Below are positions 40,973 to 49,703 of a DNA stretch of 64,000 nt, one piece after another. Within the stretch, counting starts at the first letter, position 1, and every line of letters starts with the position of its first letter. This DNA is from Microbacterium maritypicum (lineage in GTDB: Bacteria > Actinomycetota > Actinomycetes > Actinomycetales > Microbacteriaceae): assembly GCF_008868125.1 (NCBI RefSeq), contig NZ_WAAQ01000001.1:1860001-1924000 (forward strand), written 5' to 3'. A program made the translations under genes and the position numbers. The notes beneath the pieces are model-generated. The model was given only the letters and a program-made list of their open reading frames with translations, was not told the DNA's origin and searched no databases.

Positions 40973-41970
40973 GCGTCACGCTCGCCCAGCTCACCGGTCC
41001 CGCGTACACGCGCATCTACTCCTACGGCGCCGCCCGTGGCGAGAATGCCGTGCCGAACGAAGACCTGATCGGCCCCATCGACTCCAGCGACGAGTGGATC
41101 CGTCAGCGCACCGGCATCGTCACCCGCGCTCGCGCCGACAAGGGCACCGATGCGATCGACCTCGCGACCGCGGCGGCTGCCGAGGCCATCGAGAAGTCCG
41201 GCGTCGCGGCGGACCAGGTCGACCTGGTGATCGTCGCGACCATCAGCAACCCCAAGCAGACCCCCTCGGTCTCGGCCATCGTCGCCGACCGTGTCGGGGC
41301 GAACCCCGCAGCCGCCTACGACATCAACGCGGCCTGCGCAGGATACGCCTACGCGATCGCCCAGGCCGACGCGCTGATCAAGGCCGGCGCCGCCCGCTAC
41401 GCACTGGTCATCGGCACGGAGAAGCTGTCCGACGTCGTCGACCCGACCGATCGCAGCATCTCGTTCCTGCTCGGCGACGGTGCAGGCGCAGCCCTGATCG
41501 GTCCGAGCGACACGCCGGGCATCGCACCGGCGGTATGGGGTTCGGATGGCTCGAAGGCCGACGCTGTGGGAATGAACGGCACCCTCACCGACTTCCGCGA
41601 CGGCGTGGTGCCGTGGCCGACCCTTCGTCAGGAGGGCCCGACGGTCTTCCGCTGGGCCGTCTGGGAGATGGCCAAGGTCGCCCGTGAGGCGCTGGACAAG
41701 GCCGGCGTCGAGCCGACCGACATCGCCGCGTTCATCCCCCACCAGGCCAACATGCGCATCATCGACGAGTTCGCCAAGCAGCTCAAGCTGCCGGAGAGCA
41801 CGGTGATCGCCCGCGACATCGAGACCACGGGCAACACCTCGGCGGCGTCGATCCCGCTGGCCAGCCACCGCCTGATGGCCGAGCACCCCGAGTTGTCGGG
41901 CGGTCTCGCACTGCAGATCGGCTTCGGCGCCGGCCTCGTGTTCGCCGCACAGGTCGTCGTCCTTCCCTGA
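40969..41970 (+). CDS. fabH: 3-oxoacyl-ACP synthase III FabH
   Basis: 333 aa; ATGA overlap with fabD. Starts chains by condensing acyl-CoA with malonyl-ACP. Cys123 in INAACAGYAYAI is the nucleophile; His in AFIPHQANMRII and Asn in ETTGNTSAASIP complete the triad. EWIRQRTGIVTR is the typical N-terminal KAS III segment. In actinobacteria branched-chain acyl-CoA primers are usual, but the primer is not readable from sequence. Confidence 0.96.
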   Translation: MSVTLAQLTGPAYTRIYSYGAARGENAVPNEDLIGPIDSSDEWIRQRTGIVTRARADKGTDAIDLATAAAAEAIEKSGVAADQVDLVIVATISNPKQTPSVSAIVADRVGANPAAAYDINAACAGYAYAIAQADALIKAGAARYALVIGTEKLSDVVDPTDRSISFLLGDGAGAALIGPSDTPGIAPAVWGSDGSKADAVGMNGTLTDFRDGVVPWPTLRQEGPTVFRWAVWEMAKVAREALDKAGVEPTDIAAFIPHQANMRIIDEFAKQLKLPESTVIARDIETTGNTSAASIPLASHRLMAEHPELSGGLALQIGFGAGLVFAAQVVVLP

Positions 41971-42038
41971 GAATGCGCTGACTTTCCCTAGACTGTTCCA
42001 CGGTTCCGAAAACAACCCGCAAGAAAGAGGAAGACCAC

Positions 42039-42287
42039 ATGGCTTTCACCAACGATGAGGTCCTCGCTGGCCTCGCAGAGCTCATCACCGACGAGACCGG
42101 CATCAACGCTTCCGAGGTCGCCCTCGAGAAGTCGTTCACGGACGACCTCGACATCGACTCCATCTCGATGATGACGATCGTCGTCAACGCCGAGGAGAAG
42201 TTCGGCGTCACCATCCCCGACGACGAGGTCAAGAACCTGAAGACCGTCGGCGACGCCGTCAGCTTCATCGTCGCGGGCCAGGAGTAA
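42039..42287 (+). CDS. acpP: Acyl carrier protein
   Basis: 82 aa, acidic, GAGGAAG before ATG. Ser41 in LDIDSISMMTIV is the phosphopantetheine attachment site (DSI in place of the usual DSL, as in many actinobacteria). The fourth helix ends IPDDEVKNLKTVGDAVSFI. Carries the growing acyl chain between FabD, FabH and FabF. Confidence 0.97.
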   Translation: MAFTNDEVLAGLAELITDETGINASEVALEKSFTDDLDIDSISMMTIVVNAEEKFGVTIPDDEVKNLKTVGDAVSFIVAGQE

Positions 42288-42384
42288 TCCCGGCAGGATG
42301 CCACCCCCGCACCTCGCGGGGAGTGGCATCCTCCGACCTGCCCTCCCACCCGTTCGACTTCGTTTCGACAAGGAACCACACCCC

Positions 42385-43623
42385 ATGACCAAGCGCATCG
42401 TCGTCACCGGCATCGGCGCCACCTCCGCCATCGGCGGAACGGCCCCGGAGAACTGGACGAACCTGCTGGCCGGCATGTCCGGCACCCGCACGCTCGAGCA
42501 CGACTGGGTACAGCAGTACGAGCTGCCCGTCACCTTCGCCGCCGAGGCGATCGTCCGCCCGGAAGAGGTTCTCCCCCGCCACGAGGCCAAGCGTCTCGAC
42601 CCCTCGTCGCAGTTCGCGTTGATCGCGGCGCGCGAGGCGTGGGCGGATGCCGGTTCCCCCGAAGTCGCCCCCGAGCGACTCGGTGTCGACTTCGCCACCG
42701 GCATCGGTGGACTCTGGACGCTCCTGGACGCCTGGGACACCCTCCGCGAGAAGGGCCCGCGACGGGTGATGCCGCTCACCGTCCCGATGCTCATGCCGAA
42801 CGCCGCTGCAGGAAACCTGTCACTGCAGTTCCACGCCCGCGCCTACGCGCAGACCGTCGTCAGCGCGTGCGCCTCCAGCACCGAGTCGATCATCCATGCC
42901 TTCCACCACCTTCAGGACGGTCTCGCCGACGTCGTGATCGCCGGTGGCACGGAGTCCGCGATCCACCCGATCACGATGGCATCGTTCGCCTCCGCGCAGG
43001 CGCTCTCGCGTCGGAACGACGACCCGGCCCACGCGTCCCGACCGGGCGCGATCGACCGTGACGGATTCGTCATGGGCGAGGGGGCCGCAGCCCTGATCCT
43101 CGAGACCGAGGAGCACGCGAAGGCTCGCGGCGCCAAGATCTACGGCTATGTGCTCGGCGGAGGCGTCACCGCCGATGCCTACCACATCACCGGCAACGAC
43201 CCCGAGGGCAACGGTGCCGCACGTGCGGTGACGCAGGCGCTCGAAGAGGCCGGCATCACCGCCGACCAGGTCACCCACATCAACGCGCACGCGACGTCGA
43301 CACCGGTCGGCGACCCCAACGAGTACGTCGCGCTCAAGAAGGTCTTCGGAGACCGGATCGACGAGATCCCCGTCTCGGCGACGAAGGCATCGACCGGGCA
43401 CCTGCTCGGAGGCACCGGCGCACTCGAGGCGATCTTCGCGCTCCTCGCCCTGCGCGACCGTGTCGCACCGCCCACGATCAACATGACCGAGCCCGATCCC
43501 GCTGTCCCGTTCCGTCTTTCGGGCGACGCCACCCCGTTGGGCGAGGGTCCGCAGTTCGCGATCAGCAACTCGTTCGGATTCGGCGGTCACAACGCCGTGC
43601 TCGTGGTCGCCAGCGCCGACTGA
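42385..43623 (+). CDS. fabF: 3-oxoacyl-ACP synthase II FabF
   Basis: 412 aa from ATG 42385 (AAGGAA upstream; an earlier in-frame ATG at 42298 only adds a non-conserved leader). Elongates acyl-ACP by two carbons. Nucleophile Cys162 in VVSACASSTESI, His in HINAHATSTPVGD and in ATKASTGHLLGGTGALEA, and the C-terminal ISNSFGFGGHNAVLVV loop. Last gene of the operon, followed by a strong terminator. Confidence 0.96.
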   Translation: MTKRIVVTGIGATSAIGGTAPENWTNLLAGMSGTRTLEHDWVQQYELPVTFAAEAIVRPEEVLPRHEAKRLDPSSQFALIAAREAWADAGSPEVAPERLGVDFATGIGGLWTLLDAWDTLREKGPRRVMPLTVPMLMPNAAAGNLSLQFHARAYAQTVVSACASSTESIIHAFHHLQDGLADVVIAGGTESAIHPITMASFASAQALSRRNDDPAHASRPGAIDRDGFVMGEGAAALILETEEHAKARGAKIYGYVLGGGVTADAYHITGNDPEGNGAARAVTQALEEAGITADQVTHINAHATSTPVGDPNEYVALKKVFGDRIDEIPVSATKASTGHLLGGTGALEAIFALLALRDRVAPPTINMTEPDPAVPFRLSGDATPLGEGPQFAISNSFGFGGHNAVLVVASAD

Positions 43624-43637
43624 CACTCCATAACGAT

Positions 43638-43667
43638 GAGCGGCCCTCGGGATTCCGAGGGCCGCTC
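43638..43667 (+). terminator. Strong terminator of the fab operon
   Basis: Perfect 13-bp stem GAGCGGCCCTCGG / CCGAGGGCCGCTC with a 4-nt loop, followed by TTCTCAT, 14 bases after the fabF stop. Confidence 0.88.
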
Positions 43668-43761
43668 TTCTCATCTGCATGAGGATCACACGGATGCATG
43701 AGCATCCACCGGTACTCAGTCATGCACCTGTGCGCAGGTCATGCAGGTGCGCGGTGATCCG

Positions 43762-44427
43762 TCAGGCGGAGCGGAGCAGACCGAGCTTCTGCGAACGCGC
43801 TTCCCTCATCCGCGTGATGCGCGGCAGGAACCAGCCGATCAACGGCCCGACGCCGAACGCGAAGAGCACGGTTCCCACGCCGACGGGTCCACCGAGCAGG
43901 AAGCCGATCAGCAGCACGCCGCCTTCGATCAGTGTCCGCACCAGCCACACCGCCCAGCCGGTACGTCGGACGAGGCCCGTCATCAATCCATCGCGGGGTC
44001 CGGGGCCGAAGTCTGCGGCGATGTACAGACCGGTCGCGAAGGACAGCAGCAGGAGTCCGAAGACGAACATGGGGGCGCCGATCCACACCGAAGCGGGCTG
44101 CGGGATCAGAGCGAGTGCGAGGTCGGCGCTGGGCCCGACGAGGAGCGCGTTCAAGACGGTGCCGAGCCCCACGCGCTGACGCAGCGGGATCCACAGCAGC
44201 AGGACGACGATGGACACGACGACGGTCATGACGCCGTATCGGAGGTCGGTCTGCTCGGCGAGACCGAGCGCCAGCACGTCCCACGGCGCGACGCCGATGC
44301 CGCCGCGCACCATGAAGCCGAGGGCCACGCCGTAGAGGAAGAGACCCACGAGCAGCTGTACGAGCCGCTCGACGAGGTCACGCCGACTGGTGGCGGTCAC
44401 GGGGAGCACGACGGAGCGCAGGAGCAT
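43762..44427 (-). CDS. YczE/YyaS/YitT-like integral membrane protein
   Basis: 221 aa with about five hydrophobic helices. GVALGFMVRGGIGVAPWDVL near the N-terminus is the YczE signature (small residues then G-x-x-PWDV), and AADFGPGPRDGLMTGLVRR a second copy-like motif typical of the family. Function unknown. Proteins of this type are repeatedly found divergent from MocR/PdxR regulators, as here, with the operator between them. The 94-bp stretch after the gene (43668-43761) shows nothing recognisable. Confidence 0.85.
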   Translation of the reverse strand: MLLRSVVLPVTATSRRDLVERLVQLLVGLFLYGVALGFMVRGGIGVAPWDVLALGLAEQTDLRYGVMTVVVSIVVLLLWIPLRQRVGLGTVLNALLVGPSADLALALIPQPASVWIGAPMFVFGLLLLSFATGLYIAADFGPGPRDGLMTGLVRRTGWAVWLVRTLIEGGVLLIGFLLGGPVGVGTVLFAFGVGPLIGWFLPRITRMREARSQKLGLLRSA

Positions 44428-44474
44428 GCTTCCACTCTGGCCCCTGGGCCACGTCCGTCAGCGAATCCACTCAG

Positions 44475-44509
44475 CGCAAAGTGGCCTGCACTCGTCAGGC
44501 CACTTTGCG
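44475..44509. promoter_or_regulatory. Perfect 14-bp inverted repeat, probable MocR/PdxR-like operator
   Basis: CGCAAAGTGGCCTG (44475-44488), 7-nt spacer, CAGGCCACTTTGCG (44496-44509). It sits in the 95-bp divergent gap, 14-48 bp before the MocR-like start. AAAGTGG followed by a CT-containing end resembles the published PdxR motif of Corynebacterium glutamicum (AAAGTGGW..CTA). Autoregulation and control of the YczE-like gene are inferred. Confidence 0.75.
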
Positions 44510-44522
44510 GCATGCTGGACGC

Positions 44523-45926
44523 ATGGGATCACGACTCGTCGAACAGCTCGGGGCGCACAACGTCGCGGGCTCCGCAGCGACGACGCTCGCCGACCGGATC
44601 AGGGCGCTGATCCTCGACGGCCGGCTCACGGTCGGCGAACGTCTGCCGAGCGAGCGCGCCCTCGCGGTGGAGCTTCGCCGTTCCCGCTCCACGATCACCC
44701 GCACCTACGGGCTCCTCGAGGCCGACGGCTACGTCTCCCGTCTGCACGGAGGCAGCACGCGCGTCACCCTGCCGAACGGACACGCCGCGCCCGGCACGGA
44801 TGCCGACGACGACGCCATCGATCTGTCCATCGCGTCGATGGACTCCACACCGGGACTGTATGACGCGACGGTCCGATCCCTCCCCCGTCTTGCGGCCTTG
44901 CGCGGCACCAGCGGATATTCCCTCCGTGGCCTTCCGGAGCTCCGAGAGGCCGTAGCGCAGCGGTACCGCGATCGCGGAGCACCGACCTCGGCCGACGAGA
45001 TCATCATCACCTCCGGGGCGCTCAACGCGGTGAACCTGATCCTCGCGGCGATCGGACGGCGCGGCGAGAGGGCCCTGGTCGAGCAGCCCACGTTCCCGCA
45101 CGCGCTCGAGGCGCTGCACCGGCATGGATACCGTCTGCTTCCGACCCCCGTCGACGTCGACGGATGGGACACGCGCCATCTGAACGAGACTCTGCTCGGC
45201 TCCCGCCCCCATGTCGCCTACCTCATTCCCGACTTCCACAACCCGACCGGCGCCACGCTGCCTGACGAGGAGCGCTCACGCATCGTCACGACGGCGCGCA
45301 ACGTGGGCACTCAGCTCATCGTCGATGAGACGACCACCGAGCTCGATATCGACCGCGGCTGGTCGCCGGCTCCGATGGCCGCGAGCGGACCCAATGTGAT
45401 CACGGTCGGATCGATGTCGAAGATCGCGTGGGGCGGGATGCGCATCGGTTGGATCCGTGCGGAGCGCACGGTCATCGCTCGACTGCTCGCCGTTCGTCCC
45501 TCCTTCGAGCTGGGCACCGCTCTGCTCGAGCAGTGCATCGCCGTCGAGCTTCTCGCCGACATGCCTGCGCTCACCTCGCACGTCGGTCAGCGTCTGCACG
45601 ACGGTCGCGCAGCGGTGGAGGCCGGCGTGGCGGGCATCCCCGGCTTCCGGATGCCACCGACACCAGGAGGGCTGTCCGCATGGCTCGACATCGGTGCGCC
45701 GCTGTCCACCTCGCTGTCCCTCGCTGCTCGCGAGCGGCAGCTGATCCTGCCTCCCGGACCGCGCTTCACGACGGGCGGCGTGCTCGAACGTCGACTGCGC
45801 ATCCCCATCACCCTGCCGCCCGAGCGCACGGCTGAGGCCATGCGTCGCCTTTCGTTGGCCTGGGAGGACGTGCGCGGCGCCGGCACGTCCCCGCACGCTG
45901 AGCTGCAGCACGCCGCGGTGATCTGA
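44523..45926 (+). CDS. MocR/PdxR-like transcription regulator (GntR HTH + aminotransferase fold)
   Basis: 467 aa from ATG 44523. Residues 1-85: winged helix of the GntR type (LADRIRALILDGRLTVGERL, then PSERALAVELRRSRSTITRT). Residues 110-460: fold-type I PLP-dependent aminotransferase with IPDFHNPTGATLPDEER, VDETTTELDI and the PLP-lysine region GSMSKIAWGGMRIGWIR. Such regulators sense pyridoxal phosphate or amino compounds. The likely operator lies just upstream and pdxH is also in this window (59363-59986). A terminator follows. Confidence 0.92.
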   Translation: MGSRLVEQLGAHNVAGSAATTLADRIRALILDGRLTVGERLPSERALAVELRRSRSTITRTYGLLEADGYVSRLHGGSTRVTLPNGHAAPGTDADDDAIDLSIASMDSTPGLYDATVRSLPRLAALRGTSGYSLRGLPELREAVAQRYRDRGAPTSADEIIITSGALNAVNLILAAIGRRGERALVEQPTFPHALEALHRHGYRLLPTPVDVDGWDTRHLNETLLGSRPHVAYLIPDFHNPTGATLPDEERSRIVTTARNVGTQLIVDETTTELDIDRGWSPAPMAASGPNVITVGSMSKIAWGGMRIGWIRAERTVIARLLAVRPSFELGTALLEQCIAVELLADMPALTSHVGQRLHDGRAAVEAGVAGIPGFRMPPTPGGLSAWLDIGAPLSTSLSLAARERQLILPPGPRFTTGGVLERRLRIPITLPPERTAEAMRRLSLAWEDVRGAGTSPHAELQHAAVI

Positions 45927-45929
45927 CCG

Positions 45930-45973
45930 ACGACGAGGACCCCGCCTCGTCTCCGGGGCGGGGTCCTCGTCGT
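45930..45973 (+). terminator. Strong terminator after MocR-like gene
   Basis: 17-bp perfect stem ACGACGAGGACCCCGCC / GGCGGGGTCCTCGTCGT with a 10-nt loop, 4 bases after the stop. Confidence 0.85.
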
Positions 45974-46062
45974 GCGGAGCGGGGAAACGTCTTCTCAGCG
46001 TCCGGGATGACTCACCGGCATCCGATACTCACGCCTCCCCCGTTCCGGCCTGTGGGGTCGGG

Positions 46063-46566
46063 CTAGCCGACCTTGTGGAGCCAGACGACTCTGGCGTCGT
46101 CGCTGGCATGGCGGAAGGGCTCGAGTTCCTCGTCCCACGCGGAGCCGAGGGCGATGTCGAGCTCGCGCTGCAGCTCGACCGCGCTGCCCGCAGCGATCTC
46201 CATGGCATAGCGGATGCGGTCTTCACCGATCACGATGTTGCCGGCGGCATCGGTCTGCGCGTAGTGGATACCCAGATCGGGAGTGTGCAGCCAGCGGCCG
46301 CCGTCGCTGCGGGGCGTGGGATCCTCGGTCACCTCGAAGCGGAGGTGCTCCCACCCGCGGATCGACGTCGCGAGAGCGGCACCGGTGCCGACGGGGCCGT
46401 CCCAGTAGAACTCCGCACGTCGGGCGCCGTCGAGGACGGGCTGCTCGGTCCAGTCGAAGTTCACCGCACGCCCGATAGCGCGACCCACCGCCCATTCGAG
46501 GTGCGGGCAGAGCGCGCGAGGCGCAGAGTGGATGAACACCACTCCGCGTGCGTAAGCCGTCGCCAT
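46063..46566 (-). CDS. DUF3145 family protein
   Basis: 167 aa, ATG start. The sequence RGVVFIHSAPRALCPHLEWA..LG-like start, FDWTEQPVLDGARRAEFYW and GWEHLRFEVTEDPTP are typical of DUF3145, a family confined to actinobacteria. Function unknown; it is commonly found close to the fab/ACP cluster, as here. Cytoplasmic, no membrane helix. Leftward, so its transcript ends near the MocR-like terminator. Confidence 0.85.
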   Translation of the reverse strand: MATAYARGVVFIHSAPRALCPHLEWAVGRAIGRAVNFDWTEQPVLDGARRAEFYWDGPVGTGAALATSIRGWEHLRFEVTEDPTPRSDGGRWLHTPDLGIHYAQTDAAGNIVIGEDRIRYAMEIAAGSAVELQRELDIALGSAWDEELEPFRHASDDARVVWLHKVG

Positions 46567-46688
46567 GATCTCTCCGTTTCATCAGGTGCGTCTTCCCCAA
46601 CGACCTGAACCACGAAATGGCGAGAATATGCGGTTGTGGGCCCATTCTCGCCGAGATCTGCGGAAACCACAAGCATGTCATTCGACGA

Positions 46689-46721
46689 CGAAGGCCCCGG
46701 TCATGACGACCGGGGCCTTCG
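46689..46721. terminator. Terminator downstream of the oxygenase-like gene
   Basis: 14-bp perfect stem CGAAGGCCCCGGTC / GACCGGGGCCTTCG with a 5-nt loop, 26 bases after the leftward gene's stop. Symmetric; no rightward gene ends here. Confidence 0.85.
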
Positions 46722-46747
46722 GACCGCGAACGGTCGAGTCGGTGAGG

Positions 46748-47521
46748 TCAGGCCTCGCTCATGGCCTGCTTGACCTGCTGGCCCTTGGCGGCGTAGTACG
46801 CCGCGCGGGCAGCGTCCTTGCGCGCCTGCTCGGCGTAGCCGAACTCGAGCGTCTCCTGGTCGACCTCGTAGTTGGGCACGTCGTCGGTGCCGTGGTACTT
46901 CTCGATGTAGGCGTCGAGCTCGGGGCCCGAGGTCCACGACGTGATGAGGCAGTAGCGCGGCTCGGTGCCGTTGTGCGTGGCGGCGTGCCACAGGCGCTGG
47001 GTGTCGACGATGAGCTGAGCGCCGGCGGGGAGCGCGATGCGGTACTCGATGCTCGGGTCGGTGCGGTTCTCGCGCAGGACGAAGTAGCTGTCCTTGTCAT
47101 CGGTGAGGTTGAAGAAGCCGCGGACCACCCAGCCGGTGCCGTCCGGGTTCAGACGGTTGTTGTCGTCCTGGTGGAGGTTGTAGAGGCAGTCTCCGTACGG
47201 GGTCGGCTGCAGCTCGATCACGCGGCAACGGCCGACGTTGGCGCCCGGCTCCTGCGCGCGACGCGTCAGGTTCGGGGCCTTCTCGGTCTGCGAGTCGATC
47301 CAGACGCCGTCCTTGTCGGTGCGCGGCGGCTTGTGGTTCCAGAACCCGTTGCACTCGATGTCGCCGAAGGCACTGGCGAGCGGCGCGAAGCGGGTGTCAC
47401 CCGACGACTTCCAGTCGTTGTACTCGATGTCGAGCCATTCCTTGGGGTCGAGCTCCTGGTTGTAGCTGTCGAGGACGACGAATCCCTTTTCCTCGAGGGC
47501 AGCGGACTTGATGTAACCCAT
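46748..47521 (-). CDS. Predicted Fe(II)/2-oxoglutarate-type oxygenase
   Basis: 257 aa from ATG 47521. No family name is certain, but the iron ligands of this superfamily are spaced correctly: His117-x-Asp119 (YNLHQDDNNRLN), distal His179 (TQRLWHAATHNG) and, ten residues on, Arg189 (EPRYCLITSW), which would bind 2-oxoglutarate. Strands between them fit a jelly-roll (VVRGFFNLTDDKDSYFVLR). The C-terminal 50 aa are helical and charged. A possible iron box lies upstream, consistent with iron control. Substrate unknown. The nearest ribosome-like site (AAAGGA) is 13 bases from the ATG. Confidence 0.6.
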   Translation of the reverse strand: MGYIKSAALEEKGFVVLDSYNQELDPKEWLDIEYNDWKSSGDTRFAPLASAFGDIECNGFWNHKPPRTDKDGVWIDSQTEKAPNLTRRAQEPGANVGRCRVIELQPTPYGDCLYNLHQDDNNRLNPDGTGWVVRGFFNLTDDKDSYFVLRENRTDPSIEYRIALPAGAQLIVDTQRLWHAATHNGTEPRYCLITSWTSGPELDAYIEKYHGTDDVPNYEVDQETLEFGYAEQARKDAARAAYYAAKGQQVKQAMSEA

Positions 47522-47573
47522 GATCGAGTCATGTTCCTTTCATCGGGGGCCAGCACGTTTTAACAGGCCCTGA

Positions 47574-47587
47574 TAAGGCAAGCCTAA
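47574..47587 (-). promoter_or_regulatory. Possible DtxR/IdeR-like iron box
   Basis: On the minus strand TTAGGCTTGCCTTA, matching 11 of 14 positions of the iron-box core TTAGGTTAGCCTAA. It lies 53-66 bp before the oxygenase-like start. Also readable as an imperfect palindrome. Binding is not shown. Confidence 0.4.
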
Positions 47588-47697
47588 CAGCGTCACCCGC
47601 GAGCCCTTCGGAGGTCCGCCGTGCATAACCGAATAGACTGAACGGGGCGCCCGGCGAGTCCTCGGCACCCGTCGCTACGGGAGGACGAGACACCAGC

Positions 47698-49701
47698 ATG
47701 AGCACCGCGACCAACGTCGAGGCGACAGCAGTCAACACGATCGAGTGGCTCGCGGCGGGCACCACCGCAATCGTCGTCCCCGTGTATCAGCGGCAGTATC
47801 GGTGGGACATCGGGGGATGCGAACGTCTCCTGTCCGACATCCGCGCGGTCGCCCGTGAAGACGACGCCCACCGTCACTTCATCGGTTCGATCCTGTCCGC
47901 CGAAGACGGCGCCTCAGCCGATTCGGACCTGATCCTCATCGACGGGCAGCAGCGCATCACCACGCTCATGCTCCTGGTGGCGGCTCTGCATCACGCGGTC
48001 CGCGACACCGACCAGGCTCTGGCCGCGGCGCTCGAACGCGTGCTGGTGCGCTCCGATGCCCCCGGCCGCACGAAGCTGCGCCCGCACGACGCCTGGGCAG
48101 ACCTATACGAATCCGTGGTGCTCGACCGACGCGACGATGCCGACCGCGAATCGCGCTTCGACGACAACTACGCCTTCTTCCGCAGCCAGATCCACGTGGA
48201 CGAGGTTCCGCTCATCTGGCGCGGGCTGCAGAAGCTCGAGCACGTGTCGATCACCCTCGGCGCGCAGGCGAACGCCCAGCAGATCTTCGAGAGCCTGAAC
48301 TCGACGGGTGAGCCATTGCGCGACCACGAGCTCATCCACAACTACATCCTCATGGGGCTGAGCCACGCTGAGCAGGTCGATGTCGAATCCCGCTTCTGGG
48401 TGCCCATCGAGCGGCACACCGGCGAGGCGATCGGCGCCTTCTGGAGGCACTACCTCGTGCTCGTCACCGGACGTGAGGTCGCGGCGAACGGCGAGCACGG
48501 CGTGTACAGCGCGTTCCGGCAGTCGTTCCCCCGCGTCGACCTCTCCCATCTGCAGGCGGATGCGTCCGAGTGGCGGCACCACGCCGAGATCTACGGCATC
48601 CTGCTCGATCCGTCGCGGGAGCAGGACCCCGAGATCGCGCAGCAGCTGCGCCACGTCAACACGTTCGGCCGCTCCTCGTATCCGCTCGTGATGAGCGTCT
48701 ACAGCGATCACGCGCGGGGCGTCATCGACCGCTCCGAGCTCATCGAGACATTGGAGTGGCTGCAGACCCTCTACCTTCGACGCGCACTGGTGAATCTGCC
48801 GACCGAGAGACTCGTCGCGAGGCTCTGCCGCGCGCGGCGCGACGGCCGGGACGCACTCGCACGTGCGTTCGCGCGCATCACCCCGTCCGACGAACGTGTG
48901 AGCGCCGTCCTGAAGTACAGCGAACTCCCTCACCCGGCCTACGTCCTCGGCAGGCTGGAGGGGGTCGACGACCTCGAGTCCTTCGACGTCGAGCACATCG
49001 TGCCTGTCGTGCCGGGTGACACGTGGTCCGGCGATGGCGAACGGCCCTGGATCGAGTACACCGAGGACGAGCAGAACAGCCACCGCGCCCTCGCCCCGAC
49101 CCTCGGCAACCTGACCCTGCTCGAACAGCCCCTCACCGAGCGGGTGTTCGGCGCCTCGTTCCCCGTCAAGCGCACGGACGCCTACGCCCGCAGTTCCGTA
49201 CCCGCCACGCGCGACCTCGCCGACGTCGACGCGTGGAACACGGCGGCAATCACTCGGCGCACGATCGCACTCACCGCCGACCTGATCCGCATCTGGGCGC
49301 GTCCCGCACTCCCGGAGATCGACGACGACGGCCTGACGCCGATCCTCGATGCCGTCCGCCGTCGCGGATGGCCGACGGGCTGGGAGCGGGAGTTCGACTA
49401 CGTCGAGTACCGCGGTGAGCGCTGGGAGGTGCCCGACGTGAAGTACCTGTTCAACCGGGTCTTCCGTCGCGCCTGGACGGACACGAGGACCGCCGCGCTC
49501 GCGTACTGCGCCGCACACGGGGGCCCGATCTACCAGGACATGGCCTGGAAGGGCCAGTGGGACGAGCTCGACGAGGGCCATTTCCTCTACATGGGCTGGG
49601 ATTCCAACTACATGATGACCGCTGTGCAGGGTGTGCTCGAGGAGTCGGGCATCGCCTCGGAGGTCTTCGTCAAGTACTCCTATATCGGAAATGTGATGTG
49701 A
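47698..49701 (+). CDS. GmrSD-type DUF262/DUF1524 protein (putative type IV restriction/antiphage nuclease)
   Basis: 667 aa. DUF262 (GmrS-like) N-terminus: VPVYQRQYRW and IDGQQRITTLMLLVAAL (D82-GQQR86), the conserved nucleotide-hydrolysis motif. DUF1524 (GmrD-like) HNH domain near residues 430-470: VEHIVPVV then HRALAPTLGNLTLLEQP, with His433 as likely catalytic residue. A further about 100-aa C-terminal domain (residues 560-667; YVEYRGERWEVPDVKYLFNR) is an addition with no clear match. GmrSD proteins cut DNA with modified bases, e.g. glucosylated cytosine. No methylase is nearby. Followed 3 bp later by an S33 hydrolase. Confidence 0.85.
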   Translation: MSTATNVEATAVNTIEWLAAGTTAIVVPVYQRQYRWDIGGCERLLSDIRAVAREDDAHRHFIGSILSAEDGASADSDLILIDGQQRITTLMLLVAALHHAVRDTDQALAAALERVLVRSDAPGRTKLRPHDAWADLYESVVLDRRDDADRESRFDDNYAFFRSQIHVDEVPLIWRGLQKLEHVSITLGAQANAQQIFESLNSTGEPLRDHELIHNYILMGLSHAEQVDVESRFWVPIERHTGEAIGAFWRHYLVLVTGREVAANGEHGVYSAFRQSFPRVDLSHLQADASEWRHHAEIYGILLDPSREQDPEIAQQLRHVNTFGRSSYPLVMSVYSDHARGVIDRSELIETLEWLQTLYLRRALVNLPTERLVARLCRARRDGRDALARAFARITPSDERVSAVLKYSELPHPAYVLGRLEGVDDLESFDVEHIVPVVPGDTWSGDGERPWIEYTEDEQNSHRALAPTLGNLTLLEQPLTERVFGASFPVKRTDAYARSSVPATRDLADVDAWNTAAITRRTIALTADLIRIWARPALPEIDDDGLTPILDAVRRRGWPTGWEREFDYVEYRGERWEVPDVKYLFNRVFRRAWTDTRTAALAYCAAHGGPIYQDMAWKGQWDELDEGHFLYMGWDSNYMMTAVQGVLEESGIASEVFVKYSYIGNVM

Positions 49702-49703
49702 AC

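Noticed and set aside
46567..46688. Possible gene between DUF3145 and the next terminator
   Set aside because: The frames present have shadow-type composition and no ribosome site; the stretch appears to be promoter and leader DNA.
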